This document shows, piece by piece, positions 8,306 through 16,703 of a stretch of DNA of 27,830 nucleotides. Positions within the stretch are counted from its first letter, which is position 1; the number at the start of each line of letters is the position of its first letter. The notes beneath the pieces were generated by a model. The model was not told the DNA's origin. It was given only the letters and a program-made list of their open reading frames with translations, and searched no databases. A program made the translations under genes and the position numbers. Origin of the DNA: Leptospiraceae bacterium (lineage in GTDB: Bacteria > Spirochaetota > Leptospiria > Turneriellales > Turneriellaceae); assembly GCA_016788945.1 (NCBI GenBank), contig JAEUSA010000117.1:1-27830 (forward strand), read 5' to 3'.

Positions 8306-9982
8306 ATGTTCAACCGTATCATTGTGCTGCTCAGTCTTGCACTGGCGGCACCGCTTGTGGCCCTTACGCCGGCAGAGCGCGTTTCGCAGGATGTCACCCT
8401 CTACGTAGAAGGTGCCCCGCTCGCTGAGGGACTCACTTCAATGCGCACACTGGTCAGTTCAATCGCCGGTGAAGGCGTCTGGTCGCTGATGGCGGCAAAT
8501 TTCGAGCAGAAAACCGGCATCAACCTGCTCGATACCGCCCGGCTCGAAGAAATCGGCATCAATACAAAGCAACAATGGGGATTAGCAGTGAATATGGACC
8601 TCGCGACGCCCACCAACACCCCCCGACCCGAGTTTGTGATGGTGATTCCGACGACCGGCGGCAGGAAATTATACGACTTTTTGAAAGCAAAGGTAACCGA
8701 GTCACAGTTTCCCATTAACAAAGAAATTGAATCGGGCCGTTTACTCCATTTTGGCTCGGAAAACGACCCAGGCTATCTGCTCAATACCGATGACGCATTG
8801 TTGGTAGCCAACAAACTGGAAATGGTCAAGGCGATGAGCAGCAAGGCATCGCAGCCGATAACGAACGCTCAGTTTTACAGCGCGATGCGCACACACCTGC
8901 TGTCGAAGAACAAGAACAAAGAACCGCTGGCGGCATTTTATCTGAACCCCAAACTGATCGTTTCATCGCTCAAGGCACAGAGCGAGATGCTGCGCAATCT
9001 GCAGAAAGAACTCAACAAAGGTGAGAACGCCGCCGCACCGATCGACGAAAACTCACCATATGTGGCTGAAATCCGCGACAACCTGCAGTCGTCAGGCGGA
9101 GCTCTCATCGCCAACGGTGAGCGCGTGTCATTTTATTTTTCTTACAAATATAAAGAAGGTTACCTCTCTGACATGAGCAAGATCTATCCGAAGATCATTC
9201 AGGTGAAAACATCACCGCTCGCCTCTGATTCGCTGACGCGCAACCCGCTGCATTACACTCTGCTCAAGTTCAACCTGATGGGCGCCCTCGAACTCTTCCA
9301 GTCACTGAGCCCGGTGTTCACACAGAAATACAAGCAAGGTGTCGAAGAAATCAGGAAAGAGATGGGACTCGATATCGAAAAACAGATTATCTCAACGCTA
9401 CGCGGCAATTTCAACTTTCAGGTTTTGAGCATCCCTCCTGAAGCGAAAACCAAAGACGTTGAAGCTTGGGAACTCTACGGCGCCTTTGGCATCAACGATG
9501 GCAGCAGTGAAAACTGGGTTAAATTCTTCAAGGCAATAGAAAAACTCAGCAAGAAACAGGCTGCGACCAGCAAATCAAAGAAGAAACGGCCGACGTTTGA
9601 GTATGATGAAGACGATAATGGCAAGTTCGTCATCATGACGTCTGAAGAGCGCATCGGCGGCAAACGTAAGCCCGTATCTGTCGTCGTATTGATTCGCGAG
9701 AATGAAGTTATCGTGAGCAATACGCGTGCGAATGCCATTAAGGCGACAAAAAGTTCAGCGACGACGCTCAGCGAAAGACTCATCCGCATGCCTTATGACG
9801 CCGCGCAGGGTATTTTCTTTCTTGATCTGCAACAGATATACAAGTATATGATGAAGTCGAAAGAAGCAGCGGCGATGAAAAATTATGCCGTCATGCTCGA
9901 AAAGCTGAAATCATTCTCGATCATCTCGAGCATTCAGGGTGATTTCGCGACCGCCGAGACGACCTTGCAGCTCAAGAAATAA
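8306..9982 (+). CDS. exported protein of unknown function (558 aa)
   Basis: I do not recognise a named family. The protein starts with a Sec signal peptide of about 19 residues (MFNRIIVLLSLALAAPLVA) and is otherwise soluble, with alternating strands and amphipathic helices. Phrases such as LEEIGINTKQQWGLAVN recall large periplasmic proteins of myxobacteria and other delta-like bacteria, a loose resemblance only. A lysine-rich, acidic stretch (KSKKKRPTFEYDEDDNG, around 424-440) looks like an exposed loop. AGAGG lies almost directly before the ATG. The gene is followed after 5 bases by an ABC ATPase gene and is probably co-transcribed with it, so a role as an extracytoplasmic partner of that ATPase is possible but unproven. 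Confidence 0.8.
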   Translation: MFNRIIVLLSLALAAPLVALTPAERVSQDVTLYVEGAPLAEGLTSMRTLVSSIAGEGVWSLMAANFEQKTGINLLDTARLEEIGINTKQQWGLAVNMDLATPTNTPRPEFVMVIPTTGGRKLYDFLKAKVTESQFPINKEIESGRLLHFGSENDPGYLLNTDDALLVANKLEMVKAMSSKASQPITNAQFYSAMRTHLLSKNKNKEPLAAFYLNPKLIVSSLKAQSEMLRNLQKELNKGENAAAPIDENSPYVAEIRDNLQSSGGALIANGERVSFYFSYKYKEGYLSDMSKIYPKIIQVKTSPLASDSLTRNPLHYTLLKFNLMGALELFQSLSPVFTQKYKQGVEEIRKEMGLDIEKQIISTLRGNFNFQVLSIPPEAKTKDVEAWELYGAFGINDGSSENWVKFFKAIEKLSKKQAATSKSKKKRPTFEYDEDDNGKFVIMTSEERIGGKRKPVSVVVLIRENEVIVSNTRANAIKATKSSATTLSERLIRMPYDAAQGIFFLDLQQIYKYMMKSKEAAAMKNYAVMLEKLKSFSIISSIQGDFATAETTLQLKK

Positions 9983-9987
9983 TCCGC

Positions 9988-10695
9988 ATGCTACGCGTTG
10001 AAAATCTTTCAAAACACTACAGCGCGCGCAGAGCGGTCGATAATATTTCGTTCAGTCTGAAGAGCGGCGAAGTGACCGCGCTGCTCGGCATCAATGGTGC
10101 AGGCAAAACTACGACGCTGAGAATGCTGACGGGCTATATCACACCCACTTCGGGTTCGGTGTTCATCGGCGGCGAGAACATTATCGACGAGCGCGAAAAA
10201 CTGCTTACCGAAGTCGGTTACCTGCCGGAAAACCCGGCGCTGTATAACGACATGACGGTAGAAGATTTTCTCATTTATATGTACCGCCTGCGCCTCGCGA
10301 CCCGTGAGAATGAAAGCGCCGCGGTAGAACGCGCGCTCACGCGCTGTGCCCTCGGTGAACGACGCCATGATTATATCGCCTCGCTCTCTGCGGGGTTTCG
10401 CAAGCGCGTGGGCCTCGCGCAGGCGATCATCCATGAACCCAAAGTTCTGCTGCTTGACGAGCCGATCGCCGACCTTGACCCGAGGCAGATTCGCGAAATC
10501 AAGTCTCTGCTCAGAGAATTTCGCACAGACCATGCCATACTCGTGTCCAGCCATATCCTTAAAGAAGTGCATGAATTTGCCGACCGCATTCTGCTGATGC
10601 ACGGCGGGCGCATTCTCGCCGACGCACAAACGGCGTCGATTCCCGCCGGCGATCTCGAAAACTGGTTTATGCAGCATACCGAAGCGGCTGCCTGA
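9988..10695 (+). CDS. ABC transporter ATP-binding protein
   Basis: The 235-aa protein is a stand-alone ABC ATPase. The Walker A motif GINGAGKTT is at 34-42, the signature is LSAGF at 133-137 (instead of the usual LSGGQ, as in many ABC-2 type exporters), Walker B with the catalytic Glu is VLLLDEP at 153-159, the D-loop is ADLDP and the switch His is H189 in VSSHI. The closest general class is the CcmA/NatA/GldA-like group serving ABC-2 permeases. No permease gene is adjacent: the neighbours are an exported protein (5-base gap) and a small exported protein (2-base gap). It may work with a permease encoded elsewhere. Confidence 0.92.
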   Translation: MLRVENLSKHYSARRAVDNISFSLKSGEVTALLGINGAGKTTTLRMLTGYITPTSGSVFIGGENIIDEREKLLTEVGYLPENPALYNDMTVEDFLIYMYRLRLATRENESAAVERALTRCALGERRHDYIASLSAGFRKRVGLAQAIIHEPKVLLLDEPIADLDPRQIREIKSLLREFRTDHAILVSSHILKEVHEFADRILLMHGGRILADAQTASIPAGDLENWFMQHTEAAA

Positions 10696-10697
10696 TC

Positions 10698-11039
10698 TTG
10701 AACCGCACGCTACCGCTTTTTGCTGTGACACTCGCCGTGCTGGTCGCCGCTGTATGGCGCTGCAGCTCGGGGCAGTTTATTGTTCCCGATCACGACTTAT
10801 ATACCGATCGCTACAAGCTTGCGGCAAAATACATGCAGATAGTTGAAACGCAGAACGACAAGAACAATGATACTCCCGCTGCCGAACGTTATGCGCGTAA
10901 CTGCGCCGCGGCAGAGAGTACCGCGCGCGGTCGGTTTAAATCGCTTTACCCCGCAGTACAGAGTGAGGGCAAACGTGTGGGTGAACGCTTTGAAAAAAAC
11001 GCCGGCTGTACCGTGCGTATGGTCTTCAAAACAGAATAA
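10698..11039 (+). CDS. small exported or membrane-anchored protein
   Basis: This 113-aa product begins at a TTG two bases after the ABC ATPase stop. No ATG precedes the hydrophobic segment, so TTG is the best start. Residues 6-20 form a hydrophobic stretch ending in VWRCSSG. Cys22 could be a lipidation site, but Arg at -1 is atypical even for loose spirochaete lipoboxes, so a simple N-terminal anchor is also possible. The mature part is hydrophilic, with two cysteines (in RNCAAA and AGCTVRM) that could form a disulfide. No family is recognised. Its position suggests expression with the ABC ATPase. Confidence 0.65.
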   Translation: MNRTLPLFAVTLAVLVAAVWRCSSGQFIVPDHDLYTDRYKLAAKYMQIVETQNDKNNDTPAAERYARNCAAAESTARGRFKSLYPAVQSEGKRVGERFEKNAGCTVRMVFKTE

Positions 11040-11056
11040 CGGGCTCTGAACAATTT

Positions 11057-11893
11057 ATGATAACGATGAACAGCGAAAAAAACTTTCTCGCAGGCAGAAA
11101 AATCGGCGGTAACAATCCCCCGTTTTTTATCGCCGGCCCCTGCGTCATTGAAAGCGAAGATCTGCTGCGCACGGTGGCGAAAGAAGTGAAGCGTGTCAGT
11201 GAAAAATTTGGCGTGTTGATTCTTTTCAAATCGTCTTTCGACAAGGCGAACCGGTCTTCTGTCGAATCGTTTCGCGGGCCGGGCATTCATGAAGGATTAA
11301 GCCTGTTGAAAAAAGTCGCCGCCGAATTTTCTTTGCCCACGCTCACCGACATCCATAATCCCGAAGAAGCGGGCATCGCCGCAGAATACGTCGACATGCT
11401 GCAGATACCGGCTTTTCTCTGCCGACAGACCGACCTGATCACCGCAGCTGCACGCACCGGCAAATGGACAAATATTAAAAAGGGACAATTTGTTGCCCCT
11501 GAAGACGCAAGACAAATCGCGGAAAAATTTACCAGTATCGGTTCTGACAGAGTGACGTTGTGTGAGCGCGGTTACACTTTCGGCTATAACAACCTCGTGG
11601 TCGACATGCGCTCCTTTGAAATCATGCGCTCAGCAGGGTTACACGTGGTTTTCGACGCCACGCATTCAACGCAACTGCCTGGCGGCGGCAAGGTCTCGGG
11701 CGGCGACCGCCGCATGGCTTTTCCGCTGATGCGCGCCGCATGCGCCGTCGGTCTCGATGGCCTTTTCACCGAGATACATCCGAACCCGCCTGAGGCAAAG
11801 TCTGACGCAACCAACCAACTTTATCTCAGAGACTTTGAAAATCTGGTTGCCACCGCTCTAAAAATCGACCGTTTGGTGAAAGAAGGCGTCTAA
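11057..11893 (+). CDS. kdsA: 3-deoxy-8-phosphooctulonate synthase, metal-dependent type
   Basis: KdsA joins phosphoenolpyruvate and arabinose 5-phosphate to give KDO 8-phosphate for lipopolysaccharide inner core. The 278-aa protein has the family motifs FKSSFDKANRSS (57-68), RQTDL, KKGQF and DATHSTQ. Cys29 (in IAGPCVIES), His203, Glu239 and Asp250 occupy the positions of the four metal ligands of the Aquifex enzyme with the same spacing. The metal-independent E. coli type has Asn at the Cys position, so this is the metal-dependent class. The start at 11057 or an ATG three codons in are both possible. The stop overlaps the next start by one base (TAATG). An active LPS pathway fits Leptospira-type spirochaetes and not Borrelia or Treponema. 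Confidence 0.95.
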   Translation: MITMNSEKNFLAGRKIGGNNPPFFIAGPCVIESEDLLRTVAKEVKRVSEKFGVLILFKSSFDKANRSSVESFRGPGIHEGLSLLKKVAAEFSLPTLTDIHNPEEAGIAAEYVDMLQIPAFLCRQTDLITAAARTGKWTNIKKGQFVAPEDARQIAEKFTSIGSDRVTLCERGYTFGYNNLVVDMRSFEIMRSAGLHVVFDATHSTQLPGGGKVSGGDRRMAFPLMRAACAVGLDGLFTEIHPNPPEAKSDATNQLYLRDFENLVATALKIDRLVKEGV

Positions 11894-12288
11894 TGAACAT
11901 GATCAATCTCACCGCCACAGCCCTCAGCTTCGCCGCCTTGATCGCCCTGCCCTCATGCGCCAGCTCAGAATGGCGCGAAGGGTTCGTCAGCGATGACACG
12001 CTCTATCTGGTCGGCGAAGGCCATGCAAAACCCGGCCTCAGCAAATTGCAGTCAGAAGCACTGGCCAAAGAAGCAGCGGTGATGGTAGCCATGAGCCACT
12101 GGCCGGCTTTATGCCCCGGCAGGATCACCGACGCGGAAAAAAGCGAATCAGAAAACAACACGAATGCCGAGACAGTGAAATTCCGCATGGAGACTCAGAA
12201 GTTACGCCGCTACGAATGCGGCGGCGGGCAGTGTCGGGCCCGCATCGTCATTGAGAAGAAAAACCTAAAAAAGATCTGTCAGGGCTGA
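11893..12288 (+). CDS. LPP20-like lipoprotein
   Basis: The 131-aa product has a lipoprotein signal: hydrophobic residues 8-19, then ALPSC with Cys22 as the predicted lipidated residue. The mature part begins with a Ser/Glu-rich linker, then DTLYLVGEGHAKPG and an alanine-rich helix (SEALAKEAAVMVAM). This matches the strand-helix opening of LPP20/FlgO-type lipoproteins (GxG...A..A...A). The C-terminal third has CGGGQCRARIVIEKKNL, with two close cysteines. The start overlaps the kdsA stop by one base, so the two genes are probably translationally coupled. Assignment to LPP20 is from pattern only. Confidence 0.72.
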   Translation: MNMINLTATALSFAALIALPSCASSEWREGFVSDDTLYLVGEGHAKPGLSKLQSEALAKEAAVMVAMSHWPALCPGRITDAEKSESENNTNAETVKFRMETQKLRRYECGGGQCRARIVIEKKNLKKICQG

Positions 12289-12301
12289 TGATTTAACCGG
12301 A

Positions 12302-12334
12302 AACGAGTCAAAGCGCAAAGCGTTTTGACTCGTT
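12302..12334 (+). terminator. strong hairpin after the kdsA-lipoprotein genes
   Basis: Bases 12302-12316 pair with 12320-12334 around an AAA loop: 15 base pairs including one G-T wobble. The hairpin begins 14 bases after the stop at 12288. No long U-run follows, though the descending arm contains four T. It separates the kdsA operon from the acyl-CoA gene cluster and is the most likely terminator or 3'-end processing barrier there. Confidence 0.65.
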
Positions 12335-12413
12335 CCCGTGAATTTACCGGGGTTTTGCTTGTCGCTCTGTTTCCGGGACCCGATTAGGCGAGACTAACTT
12401 TGACGAGGTAAAC

Positions 12414-13715
12414 ATGGCTAAATCTTCGCGAACCATCAAAAAAGTGGGTGTCTTAGGCGCTTCAGGGAACATGGGTTCACTTTCCGGCGGCATTTTTGCG
12501 CAGGCGGATATTGAATGCGTATTTTTCGCCCGCTCACTGGACAAGGCGACTGCCGGGCTTGAAGCCGCGGTCGGTCAAGCCCGCTCCGATGTGCTGAGAA
12601 AATATATCAAAGCGGCAAGCTACGACGACCTCGAAAAAGAGATCCCCTCATGCGACTGGATCTTTGAAGGCCTCGCAGAAGATATGGCGATCAAGAATGA
12701 GTTCTTCTCGAAAATTGAAAAAATCAAGAAGCCCGATGCGATTGTCAGCACCGTTTCGTCAGGTCTTTCTATCCGTAAAATGGCAGAGGGACGCAGCGAA
12801 AATTTCCGCAAGAACTTCATGGGAACGCACTTTTATAATCCCCCCGGAAAACTACCCGCGAATGAGCTGATTTTTCACCCTGACGTACCCAAAGAAACCC
12901 GCGAATTCGTTTACGATTTCTGCGAAAAAGTACTGCGCCGGGTAAACATCATCACCGAAGATACTCCGGCATTTGCCGGTAACCGCATCGGTTTTCAGCT
13001 GTTGAATGATGCGGCGATACACGCCGAAAAATACGGTGTCGACAAGATCGATTACCTGATCGGGCCCTACACCGGCCGCGCCCTCGCACCGTTGGCGACC
13101 ATCGATCTCGTCGGTCTCGACGTACACAAGGCAATCGTCGATAACGTCGTCGCGCACCTGAAAGACGAACGCATCGATACGTACAAAATGCCGGCGTATA
13201 TGCAGAAAATGATCGATCAGGGCATGCTCGGCCGTAAGGCCAGAGGTAAAGGCGGCTACTTCAACCGCGATGCGGAAAAGAACAAAACCACGCTCAATAT
13301 CGCCGACCTCAGCTTTGCTCCCACCAAAAAAGAAAAGATCGATTGGGTAGAAAAGACGAAGCAGGCAATTCAAGACGGCATGTACAGCCGCGCAATTGAC
13401 CTCATCAAGAACGCACCCGGCGAAGAAGGCAAAATCGTGCGCTACTTCATTCTCGGCTACGTCGCCTACAGCTTTGCGCGCGTCGGCGAAGTGACCCCTG
13501 AAGCAGACGGTATACACGGAATCGACCGCGTAATGTCTTCGGGCTTCTCATGGCTTCCACCATCCGGTTGGGTAGACCTGTTCGGCGGTGTCAAAGAAAC
13601 CTGCGCGCTGATTGAGAAAGCGGGTCTCGCAGTGCCTGCGCAGCTGAAAGGCCTTAAGGACAAGGGCAGAATCTGCCGCGTCGCCGATGTCAGCAAATTT
13701 TTAGTGGGTAGATGA
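12414..13715 (+). CDS. 3-hydroxyacyl-CoA dehydrogenase
   Basis: The 433-aa enzyme oxidises 3-hydroxyacyl-CoA to 3-ketoacyl-CoA with NAD. The Rossmann domain has the dinucleotide loop GASGNMG at 15-21 (a variant of GxGxxG). The catalytic region has VSSGLS and H139 in THFYNPP, equivalent to the HFFNP motif of the family. EDTPAFAGNRIGF introduces the C-terminal HCDH helical domains, of which two seem present (about 180-300 and 340-433). There is no fused enoyl-CoA hydratase domain, unlike FadB/FadJ. GAGG lies 8 bases before the ATG. It heads a plus-strand cluster with a thiolase (36-base gap) and an acyl-CoA dehydrogenase. Fatty-acid or branched acyl-CoA oxidation is the likely role; chain-length specificity is not readable. 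Confidence 0.9.
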   Translation: MAKSSRTIKKVGVLGASGNMGSLSGGIFAQADIECVFFARSLDKATAGLEAAVGQARSDVLRKYIKAASYDDLEKEIPSCDWIFEGLAEDMAIKNEFFSKIEKIKKPDAIVSTVSSGLSIRKMAEGRSENFRKNFMGTHFYNPPGKLPANELIFHPDVPKETREFVYDFCEKVLRRVNIITEDTPAFAGNRIGFQLLNDAAIHAEKYGVDKIDYLIGPYTGRALAPLATIDLVGLDVHKAIVDNVVAHLKDERIDTYKMPAYMQKMIDQGMLGRKARGKGGYFNRDAEKNKTTLNIADLSFAPTKKEKIDWVEKTKQAIQDGMYSRAIDLIKNAPGEEGKIVRYFILGYVAYSFARVGEVTPEADGIHGIDRVMSSGFSWLPPSGWVDLFGGVKETCALIEKAGLAVPAQLKGLKDKGRICRVADVSKFLVGR

Positions 13716-13751
13716 TATCATCATTAAATTACCATAACGGAGGGTATATTC

Positions 13752-15011
13752 ATGGCTAAGCAAAAACGCGTTTATATTATCGGTGGCTACCAGACGGACT
13801 TTGCCCGTAACTGGTCGAAAGAAGGTAAGAACATTCAGGCTTTGATGCACGAAGCCATGGACGGGGCATTCGTCTCGACGAAGATTGATCCCGCTGATGT
13901 GGAATCGATACACGTCGGTAACTTCGCCGGAGAGCTCTACACCATGCAGGGCCATCTCGGAGCGATGACCGTCAACTACAGCGAAAAGCTGCGCGGAGTA
14001 CCCACGAGCCGCCACGAAGCAGCGTGCGCCTCCGGAGCCATTTCTACCCTCGTTGCGCGTACGGAAATCGAAGCCGGGCACTATGACCTGTCTATGGTCG
14101 TCGGCATCGAGCTCATGAAATCGGTCGATTCGAAGACCGGCGGGGATTTTCTCGGTACTGCTGCTTGGTACGACAAAGAAGCCAAAGGCGTCCAGTTTCC
14201 GTTTCCGAAGCTGTTCGGCCGTCTGGGTACAGTCTACGAAGAGCTCTATGGTCTTAAATATGACCACCTCGCTGAAATTTCCGCGATCAATTATGACAAT
14301 GGTCGTAAAAACCCACTCGCGCAGACACGCGAATGGTATATGAACAAACAGCATGCTTTAACGCGCGGTAATTTCAACATGGAAGTCGGTGGCATTATCC
14401 ACATCACGGACTGCTCTCAGGTAACCGACGGCGCGGCGGTAATTTTCCTTGCTTCGGAAAAATACGCCAAACAATACGCGAAGAAGCACGGGCTCAAACT
14501 GAAGAATATTCCGTACATCATGGGTTGGGGCCACGCTACGGCCCCAATTTTGTTCGACGTGAAAACTGAAGAGGCCTACGCTGCGAAGAAAGAGGGCAAA
14601 TACGTTCTGCCGCACACGCGTAAGGCAATTACTGACGCGTATAAGCGCGCCGGCATCAAAGGGCCGAAAGATCTCGATCTGGTGGAAACCCACGATTGCT
14701 TTACCACCTCTGAATATGCCGCGATCGAACACTTCGGTCTCACCGGCCCCGGCGAGGCCTATAAGTCGATCGAAAATGGCGACATCCGCATCGGCGGTAA
14801 GCTGCCGTTTAACCCTTCCGGCGGGCTGATCGGCGCGGGACACCCCGTTGGTGCCACCGGCGCGCGCCAGCTGCTCGACGTCTTCAAACAGCTGACGAAC
14901 CAGTCGGGCGAAACACAGGTTGAAGGCGCAAAGGTCGCTGCGACACTCAATATCGGCGGCTCGGCAACCACAAACGTCGTACACATTGTCGGCGTCGAAA
15001 AAGGCAAATAG
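13752..15011 (+). CDS. SCP-x type thiolase (acetyl-CoA acyltransferase)
   Basis: The 419-aa protein is a thiolase-superfamily enzyme that cleaves 3-ketoacyl-CoA with CoA. The nucleophile Cys92 is in HEAACASGA, and the GHPVGATGARQ motif carries His364. HDCF at 314-317 is the hallmark of the SCP2/SCP-x subgroup. In ordinary thiolases the last motif is CxGG with a second catalytic Cys; here it is NIGG with Asn400, also as in the SCP-x group, where the Cys in HDCF is thought to take over. A strong Shine-Dalgarno (GGAGGG) precedes the ATG. The gene is followed after 3 bases by the acyl-CoA dehydrogenase gene. There is no fused sterol-carrier domain. Confidence 0.9.
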   Translation: MAKQKRVYIIGGYQTDFARNWSKEGKNIQALMHEAMDGAFVSTKIDPADVESIHVGNFAGELYTMQGHLGAMTVNYSEKLRGVPTSRHEAACASGAISTLVARTEIEAGHYDLSMVVGIELMKSVDSKTGGDFLGTAAWYDKEAKGVQFPFPKLFGRLGTVYEELYGLKYDHLAEISAINYDNGRKNPLAQTREWYMNKQHALTRGNFNMEVGGIIHITDCSQVTDGAAVIFLASEKYAKQYAKKHGLKLKNIPYIMGWGHATAPILFDVKTEEAYAAKKEGKYVLPHTRKAITDAYKRAGIKGPKDLDLVETHDCFTTSEYAAIEHFGLTGPGEAYKSIENGDIRIGGKLPFNPSGGLIGAGHPVGATGARQLLDVFKQLTNQSGETQVEGAKVAATLNIGGSATTNVVHIVGVEKGK

Positions 15012-15014
15012 TCC

Positions 15015-16679
15015 ATGGCATTGCAAAAAGCTCAGGCACTGACGGCCCATGTAAAAAATTTCTATAACAAGTTCGAGAAGTACCTCGCCGATAAGGCGTT
15101 CGAGAACAACAACATCTCGACGGACAAGATGGATGAAGACCAGGTCGCTAATTACGACCTCGCTTGGGTAGCTGCGGAACTTTTTGCGATCGAAGAGATG
15201 ATCGCCTACCCCGGCAAGGTCGATAAAGGCGCCGGCAGTATCGAAGAGCATCTTTCGCTGTTCTTTATCGCCGATGCACTCGCTGATATGCTTTCGCGTT
15301 TTCGTCCCGCAGCGCAAAAAATGGGCATAAGCTCACAGCAATTCGAAAATGAAGTGCACGCTTCTGAAATTTATGCTTTTACCACAGAATACAGTTCAGA
15401 AGCTTTTGCTAAAAAAATCGCCGACAACCTTGCAGCCAACCGCGACTTCGGCGCATATGGTCTCAACGACGATCAGGCCATGATGGCCGATACGTTCCGC
15501 AAATTTGCTGAAGGCCAGGTCAAACCAATCGCCGAAAAAGTACACCGCCAAGACCTCACAATTCCCGATGAAATCATCGACGGTCTTGCTGAAATGGGCT
15601 GTTTCGGTCTGTCGATTGCCGACACCTACGGCGGATTCCAATCGGAAGCAAATCCCGACCATACTTCGATGGCGGTCGTCACGGAAGAACTGTCACGCGG
15701 CAGCGTCGGCGTTGCCGGCAGCCTCATTACTCGCCCCGAAATTGTCGCCAAAGCGATTGCGGCGGGCGGCACGGAAGAACAAAAGCAGAAGTGGCTTCCG
15801 CTACTCGCTTCGGGTGAAAAAAAATGTGCGGTCGCGGTCACCGAACCCGATTATGGTTCTGACGTTGCCGGCATGAAAGTCGCTGCAGTCAAAGTAGACG
15901 GCGGCTGGAAAATTAACGGCGTCAAAACATGGTGTACTTTTGCCGGCATGGCCGATGTCATGCTCGTACTCGCGCGCACAAACCCTGACCTCAAACTCAA
16001 GCATAAGGGTCTTTCGATTCTGTTGGCTGAAAAGCCGCCGACGCGCGACCATGAATTCGACTACAAACAGCCGCAGGGCGGACGTTGCCATGGCAAAGCG
16101 ATCTCGACCATCGGCTATCGCGGCATGCATTCATACGAGGTCGTGTTTGAAGACTATTTCGTACCCGATGAAAACCTGATCGGCGGCGAAGCGGGCTTAG
16201 GCAAAGGCTTCTACCTGCAAATGGCAGGTTTCGCCGGCGGCCGCCTGCAAACGGCAGCGCGGGCAACCGGGGTCATGCAGGCGGCGATTGAAAAGGCACT
16301 GCAGTATGCAATCGACCGGAAAATTTTCGGCAAACCGATCATCGCCTACGGCATCAACCAGTATAAGATTGCGAAAATGGCTGCCATCACGCAAGCCGTA
16401 CGCCAGATGACATATAAATCTGCCCGCCTGATGGATAAACATGAAGGCGCGGTAGAAGCATCGCTCGTGAAGTTCTATTCTTGCCGCATCTCTGAATGGG
16501 TAACCCGCGAAGCCCTGCAGATTCACGGCGGCATGGGTTATGCCGAAGAATATGAAGTCTCGCGCCTTTTTGTAGACGCACGCGTTTTCAGCATCTTCGA
16601 GGGTGCTGAAGAAGTACTGGCGTTGCGCGTGATCGCGCGTTCATTGCTCGCGCGCGCGCTGGGGCTCAAAGCCGCGTAG
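15015..16679 (+). CDS. acyl-CoA dehydrogenase with long N-terminal extension
   Basis: The 554-aa flavoprotein is about 150-170 residues longer than a standard acyl-CoA dehydrogenase (380-400 aa). The extension (1 to about 150) is helical and charged, with no motif I know. The ACAD fold begins near 150 (NDDQAMMADTFRKFAEGQV). It includes the FAD-contact stretch AVTEPDYGSD, the WCTFAG segment, ALQIHGGMGYAEEYEVSRLFVDAR near the C-terminus, and the likely catalytic base Glu529 in IFEGAEEV. Methylsuccinyl-CoA dehydrogenase (Mcd) of the ethylmalonyl-CoA pathway is a known ACAD of about this length with an N-terminal extension, so an Mcd-like or other branched-chain substrate is possible. Electrons would go to ETF. 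It is the third gene of the cluster, 3 bases after the thiolase stop. Confidence 0.9.
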   Translation: MALQKAQALTAHVKNFYNKFEKYLADKAFENNNISTDKMDEDQVANYDLAWVAAELFAIEEMIAYPGKVDKGAGSIEEHLSLFFIADALADMLSRFRPAAQKMGISSQQFENEVHASEIYAFTTEYSSEAFAKKIADNLAANRDFGAYGLNDDQAMMADTFRKFAEGQVKPIAEKVHRQDLTIPDEIIDGLAEMGCFGLSIADTYGGFQSEANPDHTSMAVVTEELSRGSVGVAGSLITRPEIVAKAIAAGGTEEQKQKWLPLLASGEKKCAVAVTEPDYGSDVAGMKVAAVKVDGGWKINGVKTWCTFAGMADVMLVLARTNPDLKLKHKGLSILLAEKPPTRDHEFDYKQPQGGRCHGKAISTIGYRGMHSYEVVFEDYFVPDENLIGGEAGLGKGFYLQMAGFAGGRLQTAARATGVMQAAIEKALQYAIDRKIFGKPIIAYGINQYKIAKMAAITQAVRQMTYKSARLMDKHEGAVEASLVKFYSCRISEWVTREALQIHGGMGYAEEYEVSRLFVDARVFSIFEGAEEVLALRVIARSLLARALGLKAA

Positions 16680-16703
16680 CCATTTGCCCGGGGCCGCGCA
16701 ACG

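Noticed and set aside
10009..10731. 240-codon minus-strand frame opposite the ABC ATPase gene
   Set aside because: The plus strand holds all ABC motifs; the antisense frame has none that I recognise.
12852..15317. Three long minus-strand open frames (221, 217 and 319 codons) end to end opposite the acyl-CoA genes
   Set aside because: They are antisense to firmly identified enzymes, have no ribosome-binding sites or recognisable motifs, and have low-complexity Phe/Val/Asp-rich composition typical of the mirror frame of biased codon usage.
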